From Priapulus caudatus (lineage: Eukaryota > Priapulida > Priapulimorpha > Priapulimorphida > Priapulidae): a stretch of DNA of 43,604 nt. The notes under the pieces were generated by a model. The model was not told the DNA's origin. It did not search any database and saw only the letters and a program-made list of their open reading frames with translations. The position numbers and the translations under genes are program-made. Location: positions 428,828 through 472,431 of the forward strand of contig NW_014577074.1 in assembly GCF_000485595.1 (NCBI RefSeq). The letters run 5' to 3'. Of the stretch, positions 34,701-43,604 are shown piece by piece; the first letter of the stretch is position 1, and each line of letters starts with the position of its first letter.

Positions 34701-37700
34701 GGGGAGAAAGGAGCAAGCTGACGGTGGAAGGAAGAGCGGGAGAAAGCTGCCGTGCGAGGAAGAGCCGCGGAGAAGCTGGTGGAGAATGAGGAAGGGGAGC
34801 AAGGGAGAACGGGGGTGGAAAGGAGGGAGAAGCTGGTGAGAGTAAGGGCAGGAGGGAGAAGCTGGTGGAGGAGGAAGGGAGGCACGGGGAAAAAAGTAGC
34901 TGGCTGAGGAGGGGGAGAAGCGATGAAGCTGGTGGAGGAAGAGCGGGAGAAGTGTGGAGAATGAGGAGGGGAGAAGGAAAGGGTGAGGAACGCGGGAGAA
35001 GCTGGCTGGAAAATGAGAGGAGGGAGAAGCTAGGTGGAGAAGGAGGAATGGGAGGAGGGCGGAGGAGGGGCAGAAATGACCTGCGTGGAGAGGCGGAGCA
35101 AGGAGAAGACTGCGTGGAGCAGGCGGAGACAGCTGTGGAGAATGAGGAAGCGGGAGAAGGAGAAGGGGAGGAGAAGGAGAGGAGAAGCTGGTGAGCAGAT
35201 AGGAGCCGGAGCAAAGTCGTAGAGAAGCGCAGGAAAGGGAGGAGCGGGAGAAGTACTGGTGAGGAGAGGGGCGAGAAGGAGAGAAGCTGAGTGGAGAAAA
35301 AGGAGCGGAAGAAGTGGCTGGTGGAGAAGGAGGAAGGCGGAGAGAGCAGAGGGTGTGGAGGAGGCAGGGAGAGCTGGTGAGAAGGAGAGGGGGGGAAGCT
35401 GGGGAGAGAGAAGGGAGAAGAGGGAAAGGAGTTGGTGCAGAGATGGCGGCAGAAGGAGAGCTGGTGGCCAGAAGCGAGGCAGGGGAGAAGCTTTCTCCGC
35501 CAGCCTCTCCTTCTCACCAAGCTTCTCCCCTTCCTCATCTTCCACCAGCTTCTCCCACTCCTCCTTCTCCACCAGCTTCTCCCTCTCCCCTTCCTCCTTC
35601 CACCAAGCTCCCTTCTCTCCTCCTCCATTTCTCCACCAGTTCTCCCCTCCTCCCTTCTCCACCAGCTTCTCCCTTCTCCCCTTCACTATTCTTCACTAGC
35701 TTTCTCCCTACTTCCAACCTACTAGTATACTCTAAACCTTCCTCTCCCTCTCCCTTTCCCCGTTCACCACACGTGCTCCTCGCACCCTGTACAAACTTAC
35801 GAGAGTGCTGAGACGACCTGCACTGAACGCCCCGAACTGCCAATAGACTGCTGTAGCCCATCTGGGCGCTGGAAGTTTGCAAGTTAATTGACGACGCCTA
35901 AACCTGATGTTTACCAGCGTTATGGCTTACTTTAGGGTGTTAGCGTTTAGTTAGGTTAAAACAGACCAGGCTCTCCGACTGTTACACGGCGGTAGGAGCT
36001 GACCCCTTCCATACGAAATGCATGCGTAGCCCCTGAAAACAAAACTCCGAATTTCATTAAAATTTCGTTAAATAATAACAATGTATTACCACATTCTGAC
36101 CTCACCTGCATGACATGTTGCAACTATCACTACACTTCTTTAATTGACTATTTACTCGAAATACACGTTAAAAGGATGAGATTTTGAACAGCTAATACTA
36201 ATCTTTAACGTTTGTGTGAAATGCCATTATGATGTTCTTATTCTCTCTTTACGCGAAAATCACGAACTTTCGCCCTACTGTATTATGGCATATCTATGGC
36301 GGAAATTTGCGGCATTTTTTGAGTTTTAATCTATGTAAGTACATGCTCAGTTGATAGCGCACATACAATAAATACGAGCGTGTGGAAGTACAGAGAAGCT
36401 GAAGAATCATAAAAAGTGAGATAATTAACGTATAAATAGGCACACGCCACTACTGCGCAACATATTTCTAATGCGTCGTTTAGTGACCTCTCGCCACGTA
36501 GGTTAAGCGAATGAATTGTGGCAGTAGGTTAGGGTTAGCGGATAGACCGAATAATTCTGTCTCATATAACCTTTTTAATTTTGTTGAAGGTCTATTATGG
36601 ACAGGAACAGGGCGTTCATTGAAATTTCGGACGACGCCATGCAAAATGGATGCGCTGCTAGTGTTACAATAGCCCTGGTTCTCGCTTCGTATCTGTGCGT
36701 GCCTGCAGGAGGTGATAGACTCGCTCTGATGGTCTGATGTTATGTAAATGGCGAATGTAATTTAACGAAAGTGCAATAAGCGCCCCTCTTCGTTCTGAAA
36801 ACAATCTTTTAAGCAAGAATAATGATTGAATGTGATGTATACACATATCTGTGCAAGTAAGAGTCATGTAGAGCGAACGGTAGGGTTTTTTCGGCCAATA
36901 GCGCGCGTACGAGCACCGCATTCGCCAGGCAATGCATTTTTCAGATACAAGATAATGTAACCCAAACCCAAGAGATAGGCGTTACAATAGTCTCGCTATC
37001 CCTTTCTGCGCGGGAATGCCCGAGTGAATCACTCGGCGGTTTTGCTGGTGCGGTTTCAGATATGATTCACTGGGGTTTATTCTCAACACAAACCTTTCTC
37101 CCATCTGGGAACTACTATGTATCGCAATACTCTGTTTTAAGACTAATATAACCTGTTACAAAAATTCGAGAGTGGTACGAGCGGCGAATATCCTGCAGCG
37201 CCATTTCGAATTCCTATGGGATGGGATGGGATGGCATGGAATGGGATGGATGGATGGATGGATGGATGGATGGCTAGATGGATGCATGGATAGATAGATA
37301 GTTAGATTTGTTTGGGTATTTTCCTTTCAACCAAGCGGTCACCAACTGAGTAATGCCACTGATTTCCCCGGGCAACGCCGGGTATCCCTCTAGTCAATAA
37401 TAAAACGATTGTAAATAAACGCGAAATGTATTTTACTACCAAACTGTCAATGATTATGTATTCTCTATCGACTAATAATTAATAATAATATAGTACAAGG
37501 TAATACCTTTGCAACACAACAATTATACTACACGCACAGCGCAGCTACACCAGTGCCACCACTGCAAAAACTCACAGAAGGATAGAGTAGCCGAGGTGAG
37601 AATTATAACTTGCAATTTAATACTATACACTTTATCAGGAGTCTATCAATATACTCCTGATAGACTCCTGACTTTATCTAGAGAAATCTGGTAAATTCCC

Positions 37701-40700
37701 AATGAAAAATGCCACTCCACGGCAATCTAAATGAATGTTATGCGCCATATTAAATAGAACACGGGAATGTAAAAGAGAACACCAGTATTTCATCTATGCA
37801 AAGTAACACATTTATATTGTGAACAATGCCAGTTACATCCATTACGTGTTATGTTTGGTAATAAAGCATGTATAACCATTATTAAAGCATCGTAACCTGC
37901 ACAACTTGCATAACCTGTGGCTACTAAATAAGAAACATTTTGACATAAAGTATGCTCATGCAGACTGAAAATTCTTTGATGTATCGGTCATTTAATATTC
38001 TAGTGGAAGGAACTTCCAGAAACTTAAGGATTTTAATTATGTTTCACCCATTTCATCATTTCAACCTAATTTGATTACAACTTAAAGATACCTACACACA
38101 ATAAATTACTTCAATAGTATTAGTATAGATACATGAGAATCATTTGAGCTATTTTTTTGACTAAATTGAATAAGTAATTTTGAAGTGATAGTTAAAACCC
38201 AGAGAGTTGTATACTGCAATACCTGTTAAACTGCCAGGTGGCTCTGTATGCCATTAGGTGGCGATGTTCAATTGGCATTACAGTATATCAGAAATCTTCA
38301 GTACCTTGTGTAGTACGCGTGCGCGAAGTTTCACAATTCTAACTATAAGTGCACAATGCACCCATTTTTATGTGCTTATTTGCTGCACTATGCAGTTATC
38401 TGGTGTCATTTTTTTCATTTTCAGTTCACCTGAGGGAGAACGGTACAAGTCCGACAGATTTAAAATGGTGCTTCCATATGCCGGACAGTCTATAGTGTGT
38501 AAGTTTCGAGGTTATCTACCATCGTCAAATGTAATAGTAGTGAAATGACAAATTATGTCATTATAACTTGGAATGGATGTATTAGATGTTTTTAAATTTT
38601 GATGTTTTATGTCATGCGCATTCTAGTTCTCTCCTTATGCATGCAAAAATTGTAAACTATTGTGAGCTGGTAATTTGGCTCATCAGTGATATTTCCCAGG
38701 ATGTGTTATAGAATCCCATTTTAAATTGTGATTGCGTACGTAATAAATACGCCATTTCTATAGAGCTTTTGCTTGTTTGCAGGGGAGATTTTATTTAATG
38801 CTGTTACTCCGGAGCTGCCGCCAGATTTTATCTTCAATGAGCAAGAGTTTTTCCCAGATCCTGACAAGCTGGAGGTTTTTATGACTTTAATAAACTTGGT
38901 CACATAACAGATTCAGACATGTTCCATTACATGATGTGGGAATAAAATAGACTCGGAGCTTTTTCGAATTTTGTAATTTTAAATAAGGGGTGCTCAACCA
39001 ATAATATAAATATATGTATTGTAACATTTGCCTACAATTTATGTGTGCAAATATCTTTTGCAATGAAGTTATAATTGTGCTTAAGGTTTATGCTTGGTCG
39101 CATTTCTTTCTTTTAGAGTCTAGGGAACTGGAACTCACATAACCCATCAGCATTATTAAGTGTTGTTCGGGAACTGCTGGAACAGTACAGAGAGTACCAA
39201 GTGTCTCTAATTACAAAGGACTCACGCTTGCACTTTGAGTACCAATCCCTGCTTGAGCGTTTTTGCAAGAAAGCAGATGAGGTTGAGATCCATGTCACAC
39301 CAAAATTACCTGTGGGTAGCATCATGTCTTTGTGTTTAGTGGTCCATATTTGCTAATGCATTTTGGGTATATACCAGAAAGTGATATGAGTTGTCTGTTA
39401 CAACTACTCTGATATAATTTGCGTGGAAACAAATTTATGCATAATTTATATGTAGATATAATAATACTTATTATGTGATGAGTTAATACTGCTTATAATT
39501 TTAGGGCAAGACTGGACAAGTAAACTTCCTTATCAAACTACCAGTTGATTTTTCACGGATTCCTCCTTCCCTTCTGGTAAATATATGTACTGTATTTAAG
39601 TAAATATAAAAACTGTAATTTTAGATAGATATTACAGCGGAGAAAATCTCGACATGATTTACATGCCATCTTGACCATCGATTTCATTTGTATATAAAAC
39701 AGTAAGGCATGGTAATTTTGTATATTTCTAACACGTGTGTAGGGGTCATCTTTGCTGTTGCAGGACCAAAGCACTTGCAAAGATTCTGCAGTGCTTCTTG
39801 TGCAGTTCACATCATCAGAGCCAAAACAGGCTACGCCGCAGCTGTTCCTATCACCCGGGGTGGAGCGGGCACTTGCTGGGTCACAGGCCCTGCGAATCCC
39901 AACTTTTCCGACTGGTGGATGTCTGCACGATTATGTTGCCTCTGTCCGTGACCTTCTAAATGCAACGGTAACTGACAAGTTCTTGAATGATGTGATACTT
40001 AGACTAATGGCTAGGAAATTGCTAGTACAGCAGTACCATGTGTTATGTAAGTAATATGTTCTAGAAAAGCATTCTTTATGCAAAACTCCATAATACAACT
40101 CAAGTTTTCTCTTTGACTCCCATTATATAATTGGAAATACGTTTCTGTGAAAAATATTTAAGCTGAAAAATATAGTAGGACAATTATGAATTCAAGTAAA
40201 CAATTTAAATCCATATATTGATTATTTAATACTGTAGCTATTTTAGCTACATATCTTTAGCTATTTATCTTCTCTAGATATTTTCATAGTACTGAAAGTG
40301 AAAAGGTGTTCAGAATTAGAATTACTGAGAAGGAAAGGAAGGTCAAAGTCGGAATTACTGAGAGGTAGAGGAAGGGGCATTTTTACCAGCTGGCTTGCCT
40401 TCGTTATTATTATCATTGTTCCACCAAACTAGCATCACACTGTCATATTTAATATATAAATTTTATTTATGGAAATTGTGTATGGTTCTTTATGAGTAGA
40501 TAACCGTGCATACTTATTGTTTCTAAAAAATTACGCAAGACTTAAATTTCGTTTCCTATCACAAGTAAAGTAGTCATAATTTACTAATTGTGTATGTGCA
40601 AATGTACATAGCCCGGATTGAAGTGCACCGGGTGTTACTGTAACTAATAGTAATTAATTCTGTTGAGTTGGTTGAGCACATCAGAATAATATATTCTCAC

Positions 40701-42083
40701 ACTATGGGCTTATACTCTTTTTACATTCCTGTTGACATGCTGGGGTAGTACTGTATAGTGTGTCTATACAATAGTAATCTGTTTTTTTAATGTAGGTAAA
40801 AAAGGTAGTACAGCGCTATGAGAAAAGAAAAGAATACATGGCTGCATTCCTAATTCTGTTTGGAAGGTCTGTATTATGTTTATCATGTAATGTGTTACCC
40901 AAAAAATTCCCATTATTGTTGAAACCTGGATAAATTGTAATTTTGTGATGAATTTTAACATCTAAGCAACTGCCAACCTTTTTGTTCCAGCTCAGTCTTG
41001 GAGTATGATATCATGCTGTTTGATCGTCTATCCATGTTGTTTGAGTGGCACAACTTTAGTTTCATAGTACATGGTAAGAATTCAGAGACACAAATATTCT
41101 CTTATAATATGTAGCATGCTGCTTCAGAATGAGTATTGTGCCAATACACTATACTGATGGTTTCCAAACGTGGGGACACACACAAATTGGAGTTGCGGAG
41201 GCAGGTTCTCAGTAGCGCTGTGTATGATAATGGGATCACATGCTTTCTTGGGCAGTGACTTTTAAAGCATTTTAGTATGCAATAGAGTATTTACCCAAGT
41301 ATTTACCCAGAGTTTGGGAACTAATAACTACTGTTGCTGTTTGGCTCAATGTTTATTTGTATATTTAAAGATGTAATATTGAACTAATTTCCTTTCAACT
41401 TAAATAATGAAAAATGAAAATAATTCATAATATATGTTTATGTCAAAACATCATGCACTTGGTGGCTGGGAATTTTAGACACCTTTTATGCATGGAAAAA
41501 ATGAGAACATCTGCTCTGTACATTGTGAATTATTATTCATTGTAGAATGATATGTATTGTATAAGACGTGAAGACAGGAGTGAGGCATATTTAAAGTTAT
41601 CGAACTCCCTGTTACTGTAACTGTTAAATTCTTATCTTTCTATGTAGTGAACATTCCAGAAAAGTTTCCAGCCATGAAGCCAACGTTGACACTAGAGTCT
41701 GTATATCACGAGTTCAACAAGGAAATATTCTCGATCTCGTATGATGATTACCCATATAGTCCCCGCTGGCATGGCACAGAGATGGCCGAGCGAGCAAGGT
41801 ATGTGCACGATTTTGAATTTGCAGTGGCTAGAAGATCATAATGGTTGTAGTTTGTAGTATGGTATTGAGAGATGTCAGTCCCTTTCTAAGCAATTGTGCT
41901 ACAGATCTAAGCAGCCCTATCCGCTCTATGATTATGCGAGAAAAAATGCGAGTTGTACTAAAAAATGCATCTTCAACTTTAAAAAATGCAGGTTAATAGT
42001 GTTTGCTTATTTGTTCAAGGGAATTCATCCTCAAGACAGTGCCAGAGTTTCAGAAGTCGTCTGTGCGAAAAGGTCACCTCTAA
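22953..42083 (+). CDS. BABAM2: BABAM2 (BRE/BRCC45), ten exons, 375 codons
   Basis: Exons: 22953-23074, 38425-38498, 38783-38874, 39117-39311, 39505-39576, 39764-39967, 40796-40866, 40991-41073, 41648-41798, 42020-42083 (TAA at 42081). All splice phases agree, giving 375 residues against about 383 in human. BABAM2 is the E2-variant-like scaffold of the BRCA1-A and BRISC complexes, where it supports the K63-specific deubiquitinase BRCC36. Matching landmarks by residue: SDRFKMVLPYAGQS near 50; WEILFNAVTPELPPDFIF at 66-83 (first UEV-like domain); LIKLPVDFSRIP; LSPGVERALAGSQALRIP with PTGGCLHDYV; RYEKRKEYMAAFL; PTLTLESVYHEF and YPYSPRWHGTEMAERAR (second UEV-like domain); tail KTVPEFQKSS. No truncation or frameshift is seen. 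The donor of exon 3 (GAG|gttttt) is weak, and that of exon 4 is read as CCT|gtgggt because only that keeps frame. Confidence 0.93.
23200..23300. repeat. Cluster of CACTG/CAGTG words
   Basis: Dense direct and inverted copies of CACTG/CAGTG with GACA spacers occur shortly after BABAM2 exon 1. Several small hairpins are possible. The function is unknown. Confidence 0.5.
23340..24135. repeat. Fragments of the same repeat family at the start of BABAM2 intron 1
   Basis: TAACCCTAACCCTAGACC at 23371 is followed by ACCGAATAATTCTGTCCA, as in unit B context at 15337. Short GGGAGAAGCTGGTGG-like pieces occur near 23430-23480, 23944-23965 and 24110-24135. A 147-codon open frame at 23630-24073 has no ATG start and no recognisable domain; I do not call it a gene. 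Confidence 0.6.
24136..27299. other. BABAM2 intron 1, unassigned part
   Basis: AT-rich sequence with short open frames only. Around 24500-25500 the composition is higher in C and looks like an old inserted element, but I could not recognise a family. Nothing else is supported. Confidence 0.5.
27300..30510 (-). pseudogene. Decayed coding-like tract of unknown family
   Basis: On the minus strand several broken frames read like protein in a consistent 5' to 3' order. Examples are MVDLREIMSSQNKHPTH near 30507, HEIFSSSICGRRHSESCF near 30375, FVKSHFDARPCESKLCFPEL near 28565, GPYLPQSDSTFAPSCGFLDE near 28310, and HLQMEKLAAECFPSIKLVLD then MDMYRWSSQCVLKGYLSADY near 27985-27860. Stops and frameshifts separate them. 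It may be a relic of a transposable element or a processed copy of a gene. I do not recognise it and assign no function. Confidence 0.3.
31318..31821. repeat. A-rich low-complexity tract
   Basis: About 500 bases of nearly pure A with scattered G and very few other bases on the plus strand. The long phenylalanine- or lysine-rich frames across it are artefacts. It sits next to a damaged repeat fragment and a gap, so part of it may be a sequencing or consensus error. Confidence 0.85.
31827..32030. repeat. Damaged, folded fragment of the unit B flank
   Basis: 31827-31968 matches 15593-15735 (from ACAATCTTTTAAGCAAGAAT) with many one-base indels. 31970-32030 then matches the reverse complement of about 15380-15440. 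So the fragment turns back on itself just before the gap. Confidence 0.75.
32039..32063. other. Assembly gap (25 N)
   Basis: A second run of exactly 25 N inside the first BABAM2 intron, between a fragment of the dispersed repeat and a CCATG/CCATC minisatellite. Confidence 0.95.
32064..32190. repeat. CCATG/CCATC minisatellite
   Basis: Tandem CCATG, CCATC and CCCAT units start right after the gap. The complementary GGATG array lies at 37215-37300, on the other side of the repeat block. Confidence 0.85.
32351..32425 (-). repeat. tRNA-derived SINE-like head
   Basis: The minus strand has a perfect B box (GGTTCGAGTCC) and, about 45 bases upstream, an A-box-like GGCGCAGTGGCTAA. Between them is a weak anticodon arm. 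The T stem has mismatches and I could not build an intact acceptor stem, so a functional tRNA is unlikely and a tRNA-derived element or pseudo-tRNA is the better reading. Confidence 0.55.
33217..34140 (-). repeat. Inverted copy of unit A and inner flank
   Basis: It begins AATGTGT at 33217 and runs in reverse orientation to 16261-17149, with many substitutions and indels. Landmarks such as GGGTATACACCATGGATTC, ACCGCCATCTATTGATGAA and TTAGGGGGTAAACAT are shared. It leads directly into the GA-rich minisatellite of copy 2. Confidence 0.8.
34141..36971. repeat. Minisatellite, inner flank and unit B (copy 2, matching copy 1 base for base where compared)
   Basis: GA-rich array to about 35494, CT-rich array to about 35724, then inner flank and unit B. 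From 34413 to 36971 (2,559 bp) it matches 13204-15762 at a constant offset of 21,209 with no difference that I found; the predicted frames are also identical. The part left of 34413 shows what lies beyond the gap in copy 1. Confidence 0.88.
37215..37300. repeat. GGATG/GATG minisatellite
   Basis: Tandem GGGAT and GGAT units grade into TAGA units. The tract follows directly after the string GCGCCATTTCGAATTCC that precedes the CT-rich array at 16013, so the same flank borders two different satellites. Confidence 0.85.
37301..37393 (+). mobile_element. Helitron-like 3' end
   Basis: A short hairpin (CCCGGGCAACGCCGGG, 37367-37382) is followed seven bases later by CTAG at 37390-37393 and then T. 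That is the Helitron terminus pattern: hairpin, CTRR, insertion before T. Only the 3' end is identified; the 5' TC end and any Rep/helicase gene are not seen. Confidence 0.6.
37635..37671. repeat. 14-bp hairpin in BABAM2 intron 1
   Basis: Arms TCAGGAGTCTATCA (37635-37648) and TGATAGACTCCTGA (37658-37671) are exact reverse complements around a 9-base loop. Confidence 0.85.
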
Positions 42084-42427
42084 CCTCGTCTGCTCATCTG
42101 TTAGGGGGCATCTCATAGACTCTTCAGACCACGAGATATTCATTTCTTCTCCTAACCTGCTCATGGAGGAACAATTGAGTAATAATGGTGGCATCCGTTA
42201 AGCACAAGTTAAAAAACAATAGCGCATCCTTGCGAGCAGAAAAACGAGACCAATGGTCGTTTTTTGCTTTTCCATGCTCCTTTATGTAAAGACACTTACG
42301 TAAATACTGAATAATTATACTGGATAAGGAATATATTAATCAGTATAATCATGTTAATGTAATAGAAATGTAAAGCCAAAGCTGTATGACTCATGTTTAA
42401 AGGTTTTTACAGCCTATATATTCTGTA

Positions 42428-42433
42428 AATAAA
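42428..42433 (+). terminator. Poly(A) signal of BABAM2
   Basis: AATAAA about 345 bases after the BABAM2 stop, ahead of AT-rich sequence. It is a plausible end of the 3' UTR. Confidence 0.5.
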
Positions 42434-42674
42434 CCAAAGGTATATTTTAGTTAGTTGGCAAATTATTATGATTGTCGTTATATTTAAATTGAGTTATCGT
42501 ATTTCATTGTTGCATTACTACTATTACAGCTGTTAAAAATTGGGTGATTTCTTGGAATGTTAATGCTTGTATTTTTCCTTTTGTGTATTGCAAAATGTTC
42601 ATCGATGAGTGTAAAAGACATTCAAATAGTGTATGCATAACCTGGTACAAGCTGGCAACTTTGGTACAGGCACT

Positions 42675-43604
42675 GACCTAGCCACAAGTTCCCATCTCGC
42701 TTAACACTACGTGGCGAGAGGGTCACAAACCGACGCATTAGAAATATGTTCGGCAGTACGTGCGCTGCTATTTAACGTTAAATTATCTCACTTTTTATGA
42801 TTCTTACAGCTTCTCTGTACTTCCGCACCTCGATTTATTGTATGTGCGCTATCACTGAGCATGTACTTGCATAGATAAAACTCAAAAAATGCCGCCATTT
42901 TCCCATAGATATCCCATAATACGTAGCGAAAGTTCGTGAATTTTCGCGTACAAGAAGAGACATAAGAACATCCATAATGGCGTTTCACAACGTTCAAATA
43001 GTATAGCTGTTCAAAATTCTCTCATTTTAACGTGTATTTCGAGGTAAATAGTAATTAAGAAGTGTAGTGATAGTTGCAACATGTAGCAGGTGAGGTCAAA
43101 TGTGGTAATACATTGTTTTATTTACGAAATTTTATGAAATTCGGAGTTTGTTTTCAAGCTACCATGCATTTCGTATGGAAGGGTGTCAGGCTCCTCCGCC
43201 GTGTAACAGTCGGAGAGCCTGGTCGGTTTAACCCTAACCCTAAACCTAACACCCTAAGTAACCCTAACCCGGTAAACATCAGGTTTAGCGTTGTAAATTA
43301 ACTTGCAAACTCCACCGCCAGATGGCGCTACACAGTCTATTGGCGTTTCGGGCGTATCAGTGGCACATCGTCAGCACTCTCGTAGTTCTGGTACAGGGTA
43401 GCGAAGGAGCAGTGTGGGGAAGGGGAAGGGAGAGGGAGGAGGAAGTTTAGAGTAGTACTAGTAGGTGGAGTAGGGAGAAGCTAGTGAAGAATGAGGAAGG
43501 GGAGAAGGGAGAAGCTGGTGGAGAAGGAGGAAATGGAGAAGAGAGAAGGTGGTCGAGAAGGAGGAGGGGAGAAGCTGGTGGAGGAGGGGAGAAGCTGGTG
43601 GAGG
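42675..43604 (-). repeat. Third copy: unit B, inner flank and start of minisatellite
   Basis: The reverse complement of the 14516-15310 type, diverged by substitutions and indels, lies downstream of BABAM2. It carries TTAGGG-type tracts at about 43229-43270 (AACCCTAACCCTAAACC) and runs into a GA-rich minisatellite at about 43480 that continues past the window end. Confidence 0.85.

Noticed and set aside
39968-40054. Read-through of BABAM2 exon 6 to a stop at 40052-40054
   Set aside because: The donor ACG|gtaact at 39967 restores alignment with the family (next exon VKKVVQRYEKRKEY); the extension has no counterpart.

Overview
The window comes from an intron-rich, AT-rich animal nuclear genome. 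It carries three recognisable metazoan genes (EXOG, MIS18BP1/KNL2, BABAM2), GT-AG introns with consistent phases, AATAAA poly(A) signals, and short TTAGGG-type telomere-like tracts inside dispersed repeats. It is not a vertebrate-like sequence; the divergence suggests an invertebrate, possibly an early-branching one, but I cannot name the lineage. Two 25-N gaps (13179-13203, 32039-32063) mark this as a scaffolded draft assembly, and sequence near the gaps and repeats behaves like unpolished or duplicated consensus.

Layout. (1) 150-838, + strand: last exon and 3' end of EXOG. (2) 2978-22443, - strand: a MIS18BP1/KNL2-type centromere licensing gene. Its downstream part (11 exons, 2978-11721) can be spliced on paper into a 1330-residue protein with, in order, a 10-residue repeat array, a SANTA domain, a CENP-C-like motif, a long charge-alternating repeat tract, a Myb/SANT domain and the conserved MIS18BP1 C-terminal block. 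Five further exons (17153-22443) keep phase with one another and end in the same kind of 10-residue array; they are probably the true N-terminus, now separated from the rest by about 5.4 kb of repeats, an inverted exon fragment and a gap. (3) 22444-22952: a 509-bp head-to-head intergenic region. (4) 22953-42083, + strand: BABAM2 (BRE/BRCC45), ten exons, 375 codons, with a 15.35-kb first intron full of repeats. (5) 42675-43604: another copy of the dispersed repeat family.

Repeats. A family made of a GA-rich minisatellite that switches abruptly to its CT-rich complement, a common inner flank of about 190 bp, and two alternative outer arms (called unit A and unit B here) occurs around 13204-17149, 33217-37215 and 42675-43604, with fragments at 23340-24135 and 31827-32030. 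One 2,559-bp block (13204-15762 and 34413-36971) matches base for base wherever I compared it. Other items: a Helitron-like 3' end, a tRNA-derived SINE-like head, foldback or MITE-like elements, a near-perfect 100-bp palindrome, and a hairpin motif shared between introns of the two large genes.

How the genes fit together. MIS18BP1/KNL2 directs deposition of the centromeric histone CENP-A. BABAM2 is a ubiquitin-E2-like scaffold of the BRCA1-A and BRISC deubiquitinase complexes. They share one short promoter region, so co-expression is plausible but not shown. The most interesting biology is the domain layout of the KNL2 protein and the way a repeat family has invaded and possibly rearranged its repeat-coding exon.
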